Shown: positions 42,176 to 50,982, counted from the stretch's first letter. The stretch is 64,000 nucleotides of DNA from Actinoplanes missouriensis 431 (GCF_000284295.1 NC_017093.1:7812001-7876000), one strand, 5' to 3'. Numbers and translations are program-made. Notes: generated by a model from the letters alone, not told the origin.

Positions 42176-42310
42176 TCATGCCACGCCGCTTTCCCGCGAC
42201 CGGCACGGCCACCACTCACGCACCCATGGCGCACGCGCCCATGATTGACGGCCCCATGACGGGCGTGCCCACGACTGATGTGCCCTTGACTGCTCTGCCC
42301 ACTCGGTCAT
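42176..42310 (-). CDS. Trp-repeat micro-ORF (44 aa)
   Basis: A predicted peptide starting MTEWAEQSR with Trp at residues 4, 14, 19, 24, 29 and 33-34, that is, a five-residue period of the form xxxSW (QSW, PSW, QSW, APW, EWW) over residues 10-34. The DNA has the matching 15-bp period (42231-42305). AGGGG lies ten bases before the ATG. It contains several codons rare in this genome (AGG, TCA, CAT). It resembles either a Trp-rich leader/regulatory peptide or a short secreted or modified peptide; no signal sequence or RiPP enzyme is adjacent. Whether it is translated is unproven. Confidence 0.4.
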   Translation of the reverse strand: MTEWAEQSRAHQSWARPSWGRQSWARAPWVREWWPCRSRESGVA

Positions 42311-42485
42311 GCGATGCGTCCCCTCACCCCCGCACGCGTCCGGATCGTCGCCGCGCACCCGCTCGGCCGCGCCGGACGCCGCGCCCGGACGGGCGTGACA
42401 AGCCAAAAATGTATTCGGCTCACTACTAAGCGTCCATCCGTAACGCGCAGGTTCTGTCCAGTTAGCGCTCAGTTCGGGCTACCCG

Positions 42486-42510
42486 GGTTCTACGATCAAG
42501 AAACGGGTAC
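42486..42510 (+). promoter_or_regulatory. Sigma-B/sigma-F-type stress promoter
   Basis: GGTTC (42486-42490) and GGGTAC (42505-42510): GGTT plus a 15-bp spacer matches the actinobacterial stress sigma consensus GNNT-N14-16-GGGTAC/T. The start codon at 42571 lies about 55 bp downstream of the expected transcript start. Confidence 0.6.
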
Positions 42511-42570
42511 GGAACGGGACGAGATTTCGCTTTTCCGCTTCTTGTCCCCCGAATTAAGAAGGGGATCACG

Positions 42571-42756
42571 ATGGCCGACATCGAGACTTCGGAACAGCCC
42601 GGCAAGCCGTTGATCAGGACCGGGGCCGAGCAGTCGTGGGATCCCGAAGATCTGGCCGTGGCCCAGGGCAAATACCCGACGCCGGCGAACATCGCCCGTG
42701 CGAAGGCCGAGCTGGAACGGGACGGCGCGGCCGCGATCGAACGCACCGTCCCGTAA
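42571..42756 (+). CDS. Small acidic protein (61 aa), stress-promoter controlled
   Basis: A soluble 61-residue protein, MADIETSEQP..., with PEDLAVAQGKYPTPANIARAKAELERDGAAAIERTVP-like composition split between an N-terminal disordered part and an amphipathic helix (about 38-56). No family name is known to me. It has an AAGGGGAT ribosome site seven bases before the ATG and a good sigma-B-like promoter upstream. This suggests a stress- or stationary-phase-induced protein. It is convergent with the Gfo/Idh gene, whose stop is 5 bp away. Confidence 0.75.
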   Translation: MADIETSEQPGKPLIRTGAEQSWDPEDLAVAQGKYPTPANIARAKAELERDGAAAIERTVP

Positions 42757-42761
42757 AAGAA

Positions 42762-43667
42762 TCAAGGGAGTGCGACGGTCGTACCGCTGCTAATCGCTTT
42801 CTCGGCGGCGGCGAGCACCGCCGTGACATCCGCGCCGAACCGGACGTCGCACTCCGGCGAGGCGCCGCCACCCGCAGCCGTCAGCAACTGATCGATGGCG
42901 CGGCCGAGCGCCTCGTCCGGGCTCCAGCGGGCCCGCGGCACGGTCCGCACGCCCGCCTCGCCGGCGAAGACCGCCTCCTCCCGGGCCGCCGCGGCCGGCG
43001 CGTCCACCGAGAGCGTGAGCCGGCTGGTGGCGCCGCCCTCGTGCTTCAGCAACAGGTGGGTCAGGTCGCTCGTGCCGGCCATCCCGGCCACCTCGGTCAC
43101 CCGGCCGAGCACCGGGAGGACCAGGGCCAGCGCGTGCGGGCCGACGTCCCAGAGGCCGCCGCGCTCCCGGCGCCACGGTGAGGCGCCGAACGCGTTGCCC
43201 GGCTGGAAGATGGAACCCAGGTGGTCGACGCGCGCCTCGGTCCAGCCGCCGGTCTGCGCGGCCTCGGTCAGGAACGCGGACAGCTCCGGGGTGAACCGCC
43301 GGGTGAAGAAGACCACCGAGGCGAGGTCGCGTTCGGCGACGGCGGCCGCGACGGCCTCGGCCTCCTCGGCGCGCACCGCGACGGGCTTGTCCAGCACCAG
43401 GTGCCGGCCCGCCTGAGCGGCGTGCAGGGCGATCGGGGCCTGGACGTCCGGCGGCAGCGCGATCGCGACCGCGTCCACGTCGGCGATCAGCTGGTCGGCG
43501 TCGGCGTACGCGCGCGTCCCGTGTGCCTGTGCCAGCTCCGCGGCCTTACCGGGGTCACGGCCCCAGACGCCGGTGAACTCCACCTCCGGGTGGGCGGCCA
43601 GCGCCGGCGCGTGCGCCAGGTGAGCCCACGGTCCCGTACCGAACAATCCGAATCGCACCGGGCGCAC
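42762..43667 (-). CDS. Gfo/Idh/MocA family oxidoreductase
   Basis: 301 residues. An N-terminal Rossmann fold with GLFGTGPWA (NAD(P)-binding), the conserved EKP-type motif as LDKPVAV (about 93-99), and a C-terminal alpha/beta dimerisation domain. Family members act on sugars, inositols or related polyols; the substrate cannot be told here. GTG at 43667 chosen because an AGGAAG-type site precedes it. No sugar-transport genes are adjacent. Confidence 0.88.
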   Translation of the reverse strand: MRPVRFGLFGTGPWAHLAHAPALAAHPEVEFTGVWGRDPGKAAELAQAHGTRAYADADQLIADVDAVAIALPPDVQAPIALHAAQAGRHLVLDKPVAVRAEEAEAVAAAVAERDLASVVFFTRRFTPELSAFLTEAAQTGGWTEARVDHLGSIFQPGNAFGASPWRRERGGLWDVGPHALALVLPVLGRVTEVAGMAGTSDLTHLLLKHEGGATSRLTLSVDAPAAAAREEAVFAGEAGVRTVPRARWSPDEALGRAIDQLLTAAGGGASPECDVRFGADVTAVLAAAEKAISSGTTVALP

Positions 43668-43738
43668 CTCGTGTTCTTCCTGTGATCTCCGCCAGGCGGA
43701 AGTTACCAGCACATCACCGCATCAGTAACCTGTGCCGG

Positions 43739-44104
43739 GTGAACGGTCCTCTGTCGGTGGTGACGATCGTCGCCGCCCTGATCCTCGCGGTGTGGTACCT
43801 GGCACGCGCGGCACTCGACCGCGCCCCCAGCCGCACCGACCTGCTGGCCACCGTGGCGCTCGGCGCCCTGGTCACGGTCCTCGTCCTGGTCGCCGTGATC
43901 GACCTCTTCGCCGGGAGCCAGCCGCAGGAGCTCGCCACCTTCGGCGGTTACCTGTTCACCACCGTGGCGTTCGCCCCGACCGCGCTGGTGCTGGCCCGGA
44001 TGGAGCCGACCCGCTGGGGCAACCTGATCCTCGGCATCGGCGCCCTCGTCCTGCCGGTCCTCATCCTGCGCCTGCAGCAGATCGCCTCCGTTACAGCTGT
44101 CTGA
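43739..44104 (+). CDS. Small four-TM membrane protein
   Basis: A 121-residue protein with four predicted hydrophobic segments separated by short basic/acidic loops; ends LQQIASVTAV. No family recognised. GTG at 43739 chosen because the hydrophobic N-terminus starts there; the in-frame extension upstream overlaps the oxidoreductase promoter region. It lies 10 bp before a similar membrane-protein gene, so they are probably co-translated and may form a complex. Confidence 0.7.
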   Translation: MNGPLSVVTIVAALILAVWYLARAALDRAPSRTDLLATVALGALVTVLVLVAVIDLFAGSQPQELATFGGYLFTTVAFAPTALVLARMEPTRWGNLILGIGALVLPVLILRLQQIASVTAV

Positions 44105-44114
44105 GGAAGTGCCC

Positions 44115-44534
44115 GTGTCCGACGAATCCACCGCCACCCGGCCCCGCGACGCCGCGCTGAACAGCGGGATCGGCCGGGTCCTCCTGATGGTCTACGGCAT
44201 CTTCGCGCTCTCCGCGAGCGCTCGCGCGCTGGTCCAGATCAGCACCCACTTCACCGAGGCGCCGCTGGCCTACCTGCTCTCCGCGGTGGCCGGCCTGGTC
44301 TACATCGCGGCCACCGTCGGCCTGGCCCGGGGCGGGCCGCGGGGCCGGCTGATCGCGCTGGTCAGCTGCAGCATCGAGCTGGCCGGTGTGCTGATCGTCG
44401 GCACGCTCAGCATCGTGGACGCGGTCGCCTTCCCCGACGACACCGTCTGGTCCCACTTCGGCAGCGGGTACGGCTACGTGCCGCTGATCCTGCCGTTCAT
44501 CGGCCTCTGGTGGATCTGGCGGCACCGCCCCTGA
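44115..44534 (+). CDS. Four-TM integral membrane protein
   Basis: A 139-residue protein with a short polar N-terminus and four hydrophobic segments, ending WWIWRHRP. It resembles uncharacterised actinobacterial integral membrane proteins (four-helix type with GRLIALV and VDAVAFPDDTVWSHFG). GTG at 44115 is favoured over the GTG at 44109, since GAGGA then has a spacing of seven bases. Co-transcribed with the preceding small membrane protein. Function unknown. Confidence 0.75.
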   Translation: MSDESTATRPRDAALNSGIGRVLLMVYGIFALSASARALVQISTHFTEAPLAYLLSAVAGLVYIAATVGLARGGPRGRLIALVSCSIELAGVLIVGTLSIVDAVAFPDDTVWSHFGSGYGYVPLILPFIGLWWIWRHRP

Positions 44535-44538
44535 TGCT

Positions 44539-46002
44539 CTAGTTCTTCCCCTCGATCACGTGCGGGAGGAAGTTGCAGGTGTTCGTGGTCACCAGGCCCT
44601 CGGTGCCGACGCCCTCGCGGATGCCCATACCCGCCGGCTCGCCGTCGATCAGCCAGGAGCCGATCACCGGGTGCACGGTGCCCTCCAGCGACTCGAAGGA
44701 CGGCAGCTCGCGCAGCTCCTGCACGATGTAGCGGCCGTCGGCGCCGTACTCGGACGGCTGACCGGTGATCGGCACGCCGTCCCGGACCAGGGTCACCGAG
44801 CCGCCCTCACGGCCCCAGACCGGCTTCTTCGCGTACGACGTCAGTTTCGCGGCCGCGGACGACTCGGCGAAATAGGACGGCAGCAGGTACTTCCCCCGCT
44901 CCGGGTCGTCGCCGAAGAGCATCCAGAGCACCGGCAGCAGCGCCTTGTTGCCGAGCAGCGCGGCCTTGTACGGCGGCTCGATCCAGACCGTGCCGCGTTT
45001 CTCCGGGTCGGCCATGTTCCGGAAGAAGGCCTTGCCGCCCTCCTCGTGCCAGAACCACTCCCACGGATAGAGCATGAAGATCACGTCGATCGGCTCGGCC
45101 AGGTGCTCCTGGCCCGGCGACGGGACGAACAGCACGCGGTCGCCTGCCACGTCCCAGCCGATCTGGCTCATCGCGATCAGCTCCACCGGGTAGCCGGCTT
45201 CCTCCGCCGTCGCCATCAGGTACGCGACGTTCATCCGGTCTTCCCCGGACGTCTCGCTCGTCTCGTACGCAAAGAAGATCTTGGGTTTCTCGGGCAGCCA
45301 GGTCCGGGCCTCGCGCAACTTATTGATGTTGCGCCGCCACGCGCCGGGGTCGCCCGGCTCGCCGGGAACCGCCTCCCAGCCGACCAGGCGCTCGTGGATG
45401 GAGTTCCACTGGCGCCACGGGTGGTCGGTGAGGGCTGTCTGATCCATCCAGTGCCACTGGACGACCGCGGCCTCGACCAGCGAGGTCGGCGTCTGCGCGT
45501 TGAACTCCAGCAGTTTCGGGCCGCTGCCGGCGCCGTTGTACCACAGGTCGAAGCGGCCGTAGACGGTCGGCGAGAAGTCCGGCGTCTGCATCGGCAGCCG
45601 CATGTCCGGGTCCTTGTCGTAGTGCGTCCACGTTTCCGGGTCGCCGTCGTACCAGGTCCGGATGATCTGCTCGTGGGTGTACTCAGGGACACCGATCTTG
45701 GCGAGGAAGCACGTCTCCGGGGTGCAGATGGAGGCGAAGTAGCCCCGCTTACGGCCCTCGACGGTCCGCCTCGGGCACTGCTTCACCATCCACTCGCCGG
45801 CCTCGATGCACATCTCGTAGAGGACCGAGGTGGCCGTCTCCAGCTCCTCGATCTCGGCCGCGGTGAAGTCGTAGTACGGTCCCTCCTGCCAGTACGACTG
45901 CATCGTGCCGTCCGGCAGCTCGGTGTCGTTGTAGGTCAGTCCGAGGCTGAAGTTGGTGAGCCGCCAGCCGTCCCGCACCGGCCCGTACGCGATCCGACGC
46001 AC
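44539..46002 (-). CDS. Glutathionylspermidine-synthase-like ATP-grasp protein
   Basis: A 487-residue protein of the GspS-like/YgiC-YjfC group. ATP-grasp features include LEFNAQTPTS, KPVWGREGGSVTL (nucleotide-binding loop) and the C-terminal GEPAGMGIREG with NTCNFLPH. Family proteins form an amide or peptide-like bond; in E. coli YgiC the substrate is unknown, and actinomycetes make no glutathionylspermidine, so another acceptor is likely. GTG start, three bases after the stop of the secreted Asp-rich protein gene, so they are coupled. This echoes the E. coli ygiB-ygiC pair. Confidence 0.88.
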   Translation of the reverse strand: MRRIAYGPVRDGWRLTNFSLGLTYNDTELPDGTMQSYWQEGPYYDFTAAEIEELETATSVLYEMCIEAGEWMVKQCPRRTVEGRKRGYFASICTPETCFLAKIGVPEYTHEQIIRTWYDGDPETWTHYDKDPDMRLPMQTPDFSPTVYGRFDLWYNGAGSGPKLLEFNAQTPTSLVEAAVVQWHWMDQTALTDHPWRQWNSIHERLVGWEAVPGEPGDPGAWRRNINKLREARTWLPEKPKIFFAYETSETSGEDRMNVAYLMATAEEAGYPVELIAMSQIGWDVAGDRVLFVPSPGQEHLAEPIDVIFMLYPWEWFWHEEGGKAFFRNMADPEKRGTVWIEPPYKAALLGNKALLPVLWMLFGDDPERGKYLLPSYFAESSAAAKLTSYAKKPVWGREGGSVTLVRDGVPITGQPSEYGADGRYIVQELRELPSFESLEGTVHPVIGSWLIDGEPAGMGIREGVGTEGLVTTNTCNFLPHVIEGKN

Positions 46003-46005
46003 GCC

Positions 46006-46410
46006 TCAGCCACCCGACTTCGACGAGGACTTGCCGCTGCCGCTGCCGCCCTTGCCGACCACACTCGTCTTGATCGTGCCGTTGCTGATCTTGCCGCTCG
46101 CCGGCAGCCCGAACTTGGACCGCGACGCCACGTCGTTGTAGGCGAACTTGCTCCCACCGGCCGGCAGCCTGTGCCCCACCGGGTAACCCCTGGCGTAGCT
46201 CGTGCTGTGCCAGATGAAGAAGCCGAGACCCGGATGGTAGGAGTCGTCGTCGTCACAGTAATCCTCGTCGACGACCACACCGTTCGCGTCGGCGCAGTAG
46301 AAACCCTCGTCCACGTACTCGTCGTTGTCGCACGCCGCCGCTCCCCCCGCGGCCAGCAGAAGAAAGGTGCTGGTCAGCGACACGCTGCGGGAACTCATGC
46401 GTCGGTTCAT
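46006..46410 (-). CDS. Secreted Asp/Ser/Gly-rich protein, YgiB-like partner
   Basis: 134 residues: a signal-like N-terminus (MNRRMSSRS then a hydrophobic stretch), a possible lipid-site Cys (AAAC), a Cys/Asp-rich segment (about 28-58 with CDND, CADAN, YCDDDD), then HSTSYARGYPVGHRLPAG and a Ser/Gly/Lys-rich tail. The layout (Cys-containing lipoprotein-like head, Gly/Ser tail, upstream of a GspS-like gene) parallels YgiB, but sequence similarity is weak. ATG at 46410 or 46398. It may be the substrate or exported partner of the ATP-grasp enzyme. Confidence 0.7.
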   Translation of the reverse strand: MNRRMSSRSVSLTSTFLLLAAGGAAACDNDEYVDEGFYCADANGVVVDEDYCDDDDSYHPGLGFFIWHSTSYARGYPVGHRLPAGGSKFAYNDVASRSKFGLPASGKISNGTIKTSVVGKGGSGSGKSSSKSGG

Positions 46411-46445
46411 GATTTCTTTGTAACTCTTCTCAGCAAGTTGCCAGC

Positions 46446-47210
46446 TCAGTCCTGGGGTCCACCGGCCACATAGATGACCTGTCCGGTCACGAATCCCGCG
46501 CCCTCGCTCGCCAGGAACGAGACGGTGTGCGCCACGTCCTCCGGCCGGCCGGCCCGGGCGACCGGGATCGCGCCGACCGCCGCCTTCTCGAAATCGGCGA
46601 AGTCGACGCCGACCCGGGCCGCGGTGGCCCGGGTCATGTCGGTGACGATGAAGCCCGGCGCGACCGCGTTCGCGGTGATGCCGAACTTCCCCAGCTCGAT
46701 CGCGAGGGTCTTCGTGAAACCCTGGATCCCGGCTTTCGCGGCAGCGTAGTTGGCCTGGCCCCGATTGCCGAGAGCAGACGTGCTGGAGAGGCTGACGATC
46801 CGGCCGAAACCGGCATCCACCATGTGCTTCTGCACCGCGCGGCTGAACAGGAACGCGCCGCGCAGGTGCACCGCCATCACGGTGTCCCAGTCGTCCTCGC
46901 TCATCTTGAAGAGCAGGTTGTCGCGGAGCACGCCGGCGTTGTTGACCAGCACGGTCGGCGCGCCCAGCTCGGCGACCACCCGCTCCACGGCGGCGGCGAC
47001 CTGCGCCGGGTCGGCGACGTCGGCGCCGATCGCCACCGCGGTGCCACCGGCGTCGTGGATCGCGGTCACGGTGTTGGCGCAGGCGCCCTCGTCCAGGTCG
47101 ACGACCGCGACGGCCAGGCCGTCCTTGGCGAGCCTCAGGGCGATGGCCTCACCGATGCCGCGGGCGGCTCCGGTCACGATGGCCACCCGGCTGGGTACGG
47201 ACTGCGACAT
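46446..47210 (-). CDS. SDR-family 3-oxoacyl-ACP reductase-like protein (FabG type)
   Basis: 254 residues with the Rossmann TGAARGIG at about 13-20, NNAG, and the catalytic Ser...YxxxK (YAAAK), ending GQVIYVAGGPQD. Classical SDR. FabG-like members reduce 3-oxoacyl-ACP/CoA with NADPH; the isolated location (no fatty-acid genes adjacent) makes a secondary or catabolic role likely. It lies 84 bp downstream of the GH13 gene on the same strand. Confidence 0.88.
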   Translation of the reverse strand: MSQSVPSRVAIVTGAARGIGEAIALRLAKDGLAVAVVDLDEGACANTVTAIHDAGGTAVAIGADVADPAQVAAAVERVVAELGAPTVLVNNAGVLRDNLLFKMSEDDWDTVMAVHLRGAFLFSRAVQKHMVDAGFGRIVSLSSTSALGNRGQANYAAAKAGIQGFTKTLAIELGKFGITANAVAPGFIVTDMTRATAARVGVDFADFEKAAVGAIPVARAGRPEDVAHTVSFLASEGAGFVTGQVIYVAGGPQD

Positions 47211-47294
47211 TGCGGCCTCCGACGGACTCCGGGACGCATCAGCGATGCTCCTGGTGTGATCTTCACTGCTCCTGGAGCCCGACTCTAGCGGTGA

Positions 47295-48941
47295 TCAGGC
47301 CGTCCTGCGCAGCCGGATCCACCGGTAACCGTGCCCCTCGACCCGGATCTCGTCCAGCTTGCCGGGTTCCGGGTACTCCTGGTCGGCCAGCACGTCGTTG
47401 GGAAGCTCGGCCTCCTCGGCGAGACTGCCCAGATCGACCACGGCCGGTTCGGTGCCGAGATTGTGCACGAACACCATCGTTCCGGTAGCGGCGTCGGCCC
47501 GGTGCACCAGCACGCCACGCGGCGCCGGCACGTCGACGTGGGTGCAGGTCCCCCGGCCGATCTCCGGCGCCTCCTTGAGGGTGCGGATCATCCGCTCGAA
47601 CCAGGACAGCAGCGACCGCGGGTCCTGTCGCTGCACCGTCACGTTGACCTTCTCGAAGCCGAACTCGCCACCGGAGATCACCGGCCGGCCCAGCTTCGAC
47701 GGGTCCGCGCTGGTGAACCCGCCGCTCGGCAGCATCGACCACTGCATCGGCGTGCGGATCGCGTCCCGGCCCTTGAGCGACAGGTCGTCGCCCATGCCGA
47801 TCTCCTCGCCGTACCGCAGCACCGGCGTGCCCCGCAGGCTGAACTGCAGCGCGTACGCCAGCTCCAGCCAGCGCCGGTCGTTGCCGAGCATCGGCGCGAG
47901 CCGGCGGCGGATACCACGCCCGTACAGCTGCATGTCCTCGTCCGGGCCGAACCGGGCGAACACGTCCTGCCGCTGATCAGCGGTGAGCCGGGACAGGTCG
48001 ATCTCGTCGTGGTTGCGCAGGAACGTGGCCCACTGCCCGCCCTCCGGCAGTTTCGGCGAGTCCCGCAACGCGTCGATGATCGGCTCGGTGTCCTCGCGCG
48101 CCAGGCCGAGCACGAGCCGCGCGTTGAGCATGAAGTCGAACAGCATGTGGATCCGGTTGCCGGAGCCGCCCTCGTCACCGAAGAACCGCACCAGCTGATC
48201 GGGCTCCACATTGGCCTCGGCCAGCAGCACCGCGTCACCGCGTCGCCACTGCACGTGCTGGCGCAGCTCGGACAGGAAGTTCATGTCCTTCGGCGAGTTC
48301 GGGTTGCCCGGCTCGGTCTCCTCGATGATGAACGGCACCGCGTCCATCCGGAACCCGGCCACCCCGAGCTGCAGCCAGAACGAACAGATCTTCTTGATCT
48401 CCTCGCGCACCGCCGGGTTCTTGATGTTGAGGTCCGGCTGGAACTTGTAGAACCGGTGATAGAACCAGAGCTTCGCCGTCCGGTCGTAGCTCCAGGTCTC
48501 GTTCTGCTCGCCGGGGAAGACCATGCCCTGGTTACGGTCCGGCGGTGCGGTCTCGCTCCAGACATACCAATCCCGGTACGGCGACTCCGGCGAGCTCCGT
48601 GCACTCTGGAACCACGGGTGCTGGTCCGAGGTGTGGTTGACGACCAGGTCGATGATGACTTTGATGCCCCGGTTGCCGGCCTCGTGCAGCAGTTCGGCGA
48701 AGTCCCCGAGACTCCCGAACCGCGGATCCACGTTGTAGAAGTCCGACGCGTCGTAACCGTCGTCCCGCCCCGGCGAGGGGTGGATCGGGTTCAGCCAGAG
48801 ACACGTCACACCGAGCCGTGCCAGGTAGTCCAGGCGCCCGATCAGCCCCCGGATGTCCCCACAGCCGTCCCCGTCGGAGTCAGCGAAGGAGTCGATGTCG
48901 AGACAGTAGACAACCGCGTTCTCGTACCACCGGTCACTCAT
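47295..48941 (-). CDS. GH13 alpha-glucosidase/trehalose-synthase-like enzyme
   Basis: A 548-residue intracellular glycoside hydrolase family 13 enzyme. The four catalytic-region motifs are visible: DLVVNH (98-103), GFRMDAV (196-202; nucleophile Asp200), LAEANVE (240-246; acid/base Glu242), and RNHDE (309-313; Asp312). No signal peptide. DVNIKNP-like NIKNP and the RxGxI-type architecture place it in the trehalose synthase/alpha-glucosidase group, acting on maltose, trehalose or oligosaccharides. ATG at 48941. It follows a PadR operon by 11 bp, so it may be co-regulated. Confidence 0.88.
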   Translation of the reverse strand: MSDRWYENAVVYCLDIDSFADSDGDGCGDIRGLIGRLDYLARLGVTCLWLNPIHPSPGRDDGYDASDFYNVDPRFGSLGDFAELLHEAGNRGIKVIIDLVVNHTSDQHPWFQSARSSPESPYRDWYVWSETAPPDRNQGMVFPGEQNETWSYDRTAKLWFYHRFYKFQPDLNIKNPAVREEIKKICSFWLQLGVAGFRMDAVPFIIEETEPGNPNSPKDMNFLSELRQHVQWRRGDAVLLAEANVEPDQLVRFFGDEGGSGNRIHMLFDFMLNARLVLGLAREDTEPIIDALRDSPKLPEGGQWATFLRNHDEIDLSRLTADQRQDVFARFGPDEDMQLYGRGIRRRLAPMLGNDRRWLELAYALQFSLRGTPVLRYGEEIGMGDDLSLKGRDAIRTPMQWSMLPSGGFTSADPSKLGRPVISGGEFGFEKVNVTVQRQDPRSLLSWFERMIRTLKEAPEIGRGTCTHVDVPAPRGVLVHRADAATGTMVFVHNLGTEPAVVDLGSLAEEAELPNDVLADQEYPEPGKLDEIRVEGHGYRWIRLRRTA

Positions 48942-48952
48942 GCCCCTGTTTC

Positions 48953-50008
48953 TTAGCCTCGCCCCCACTCGCCGAAACGTCCGGCCCGCCCCCACCCCCC
49001 GACCACGCCGAGGGTGAGAGCCGCGAGCGGGACCAGGGTGAGCGCGAGCGCACCGGCCGTCACCCGCCCCGGCGCCACACCGGCCGTGGCCTCGTCGAGC
49101 ACCAGCGCGTCCCACCACGCCAGCATCGTCAGCGGCCCCACGACCACCGCCGCGAACAGGGCCGCGCATCGGCTGCGCACCCCGCGCGGCGCGCACGTCA
49201 CCGCAGCCGCGCCGAGGCCGAGCGGCAACCAGAAATCGAACATCTCGGCGGACAGCGGCGCCGGCAACGGGATCGACAGGTCGGCGAGCACCAGCGTCCA
49301 CCCGAGGACCGCGACCACCGCCGCGCCGGCCAGCCACGAACCGGACCGGCCCAGCACCCGCAGCGGCGGACGACCCGGCGCCGCCGCCAGGAACGCCCCG
49401 AAGACCAGCACCGCCACCGCCGGCGTCCAGGTGAGACGCACCGACTGCCAGGGCGCGACGCCGGCCCAGAACGCGATGGTCCCGATCTGCGCGAGGGCCG
49501 CCACCCCGGCCAGGACCGCGGTGACCCGCCGCAGCCCGGCGACCGCCGCGACGGCCACGGCACTCCAGGCGAGCGCCCGGATGCCCGGCTCCGCGATCAG
49601 CAGCCCACCGCCGGCGCCCAGCCCGTCCCCGCCGCTCACGCCGAGCCCGCGCCCGGCACTCATCGCCGGCCAGCCGTCCGTCCCGCCACCGGTGGACAGC
49701 CACGCGCGGAGGCCGTCGACGAAGGCGTCGATCGCGTCGGTCGCCAGCATCAGGGCGAGCGCGAAACCGGTGAGGGTGGCCGCGTCGCGCCAGCCCGGAC
49801 CCCGCAGTGCCCGGGCTGACCAGCCGAGACGGGCCGTGAGGCCCGCACCCAGCAGGTCCACCGCGTCGGCCGGGGAGGGGAAGCGACGGCCGGGCGCGGC
49901 ACCGGACATCAACACCCCCACCATCTCCTCCTCATAGGCAGCACGGTGACCCGCCGGATAGACCCGCAGCAGCCGCCGGTAGCGGCGTTCCAGCGGTGAG
50001 GCGCTCAT
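48953..50008 (-). CDS. Multi-TM membrane protein, PadR operon gene 3
   Basis: 351 residues with a conserved cytoplasmic N-terminal motif RRYRRLLRVYPAGHRAAYEEEM, followed by about eight hydrophobic segments. The same head (RWLFALYPRDFRRDYEEEM) starts the upstream gene, so the two are divergent paralogues. This head is typical of membrane proteins encoded next to PadR regulators. The ATG overlaps the preceding stop by 4 bp. No transport motif is seen. Confidence 0.75.
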   Translation of the reverse strand: MSASPLERRYRRLLRVYPAGHRAAYEEEMVGVLMSGAAPGRRFPSPADAVDLLGAGLTARLGWSARALRGPGWRDAATLTGFALALMLATDAIDAFVDGLRAWLSTGGGTDGWPAMSAGRGLGVSGGDGLGAGGGLLIAEPGIRALAWSAVAVAAVAGLRRVTAVLAGVAALAQIGTIAFWAGVAPWQSVRLTWTPAVAVLVFGAFLAAAPGRPPLRVLGRSGSWLAGAAVVAVLGWTLVLADLSIPLPAPLSAEMFDFWLPLGLGAAAVTCAPRGVRSRCAALFAAVVVGPLTMLAWWDALVLDEATAGVAPGRVTAGALALTLVPLAALTLGVVGGWGRAGRFGEWGRG

Positions 50009-50982
50009 CCGGCGCCCTCGGTGAGCCGGGACCTCTCGAACCGGGTGGTCAGGTGAGACACCACCAGGAACGCCGCCGCCGGGATCAGCACCAGCGCGGT
50101 CCACTGGAACGGGTTGATGAGCTGGGTGGACTCCGGGTGGCGCATGTTGTACTCCACGAAACCGTCGAAGCCGGAACGCACCAGCGGCACCGCGGCCAGC
50201 ACCGGCGCGGCCCAGGCCAGCAGCCAGCGGCGCACCTCGGGGTCCTGCCTGATCACCGCGAACACGACCAGGGCGACGACCCCGAGCATCACCAGGGCTC
50301 CGACGCGAACTTCCGTCACGGTCTCGGCGTCCCAGATCGGCGCGGCGCGGTCACCGAGCAGGAGCACCTCGAGCATCCAGCTCGGTGACCACAGGTTCAG
50401 CAGGCCCAGCGAGGCCACCAGCGCCGCGGCGGCCAGCATCGGGATCAGCCCGCGCGGGCGGCCCGCACCACGGGCCGCGACCAGGCCGGCGACCAGCACC
50501 ACGGCGGCGGCCACGATGAGCCAGTAGGCGTTGAGCACCATGGCCGGCGTGTCCAGATACCACCGGGCGGGAGCGGCGATCTCTCCGGCCAGCCCGGCCG
50601 AGGCGCCGGCGAGACCCAGAAGCCGCCACCCGAGAAGGGCGGCGAGCACGACCACCGACCACCCGGCCACCCGCAGCGGATCCACCGCGTCGAACTCTCG
50701 CCACTCGTGCGTTATGGGGTTGACCAGCGGGATCATCCGCCGCAGCGCGACACCCAGCAGCAACAGCGCGCCGAAGAGCTGGACCACCCCGGCCGCCCGC
50801 CGCAGGCCGGCCGGCACCGGCACCCGCCGCAGACGCACCACCAGCGCCGACCGGACCAGATCGATCACCTGGCCCGGACCGGGCCGCCCCTCGGCTGCCA
50901 GCACCGCGAGCATCTCCTCCTCGTAGTCCCGGCGGAAGTCGCGGGGATAGAGAGCGAACAACCACCGCTGCGTGCCGCTCAT
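50005..50982 (-). CDS. Multi-TM membrane protein, PadR operon gene 2
   Basis: 325 residues; the N-terminal motif LYPRDFRRDYEEEM then seven to eight hydrophobic segments, ending FERSRLTEGAG. Both ends overlap neighbours by 4 bp (ATGA), a fully coupled PadR-membrane-membrane operon. The frame is open far upstream, but the ATG at 50982 is fixed by the overlap and by the paralogue's start. Function unknown; a stress-sensing membrane complex is a guess. Confidence 0.78.
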   Translation of the reverse strand: MSGTQRWLFALYPRDFRRDYEEEMLAVLAAEGRPGPGQVIDLVRSALVVRLRRVPVPAGLRRAAGVVQLFGALLLLGVALRRMIPLVNPITHEWREFDAVDPLRVAGWSVVVLAALLGWRLLGLAGASAGLAGEIAAPARWYLDTPAMVLNAYWLIVAAAVVLVAGLVAARGAGRPRGLIPMLAAAALVASLGLLNLWSPSWMLEVLLLGDRAAPIWDAETVTEVRVGALVMLGVVALVVFAVIRQDPEVRRWLLAWAAPVLAAVPLVRSGFDGFVEYNMRHPESTQLINPFQWTALVLIPAAAFLVVSHLTTRFERSRLTEGAG

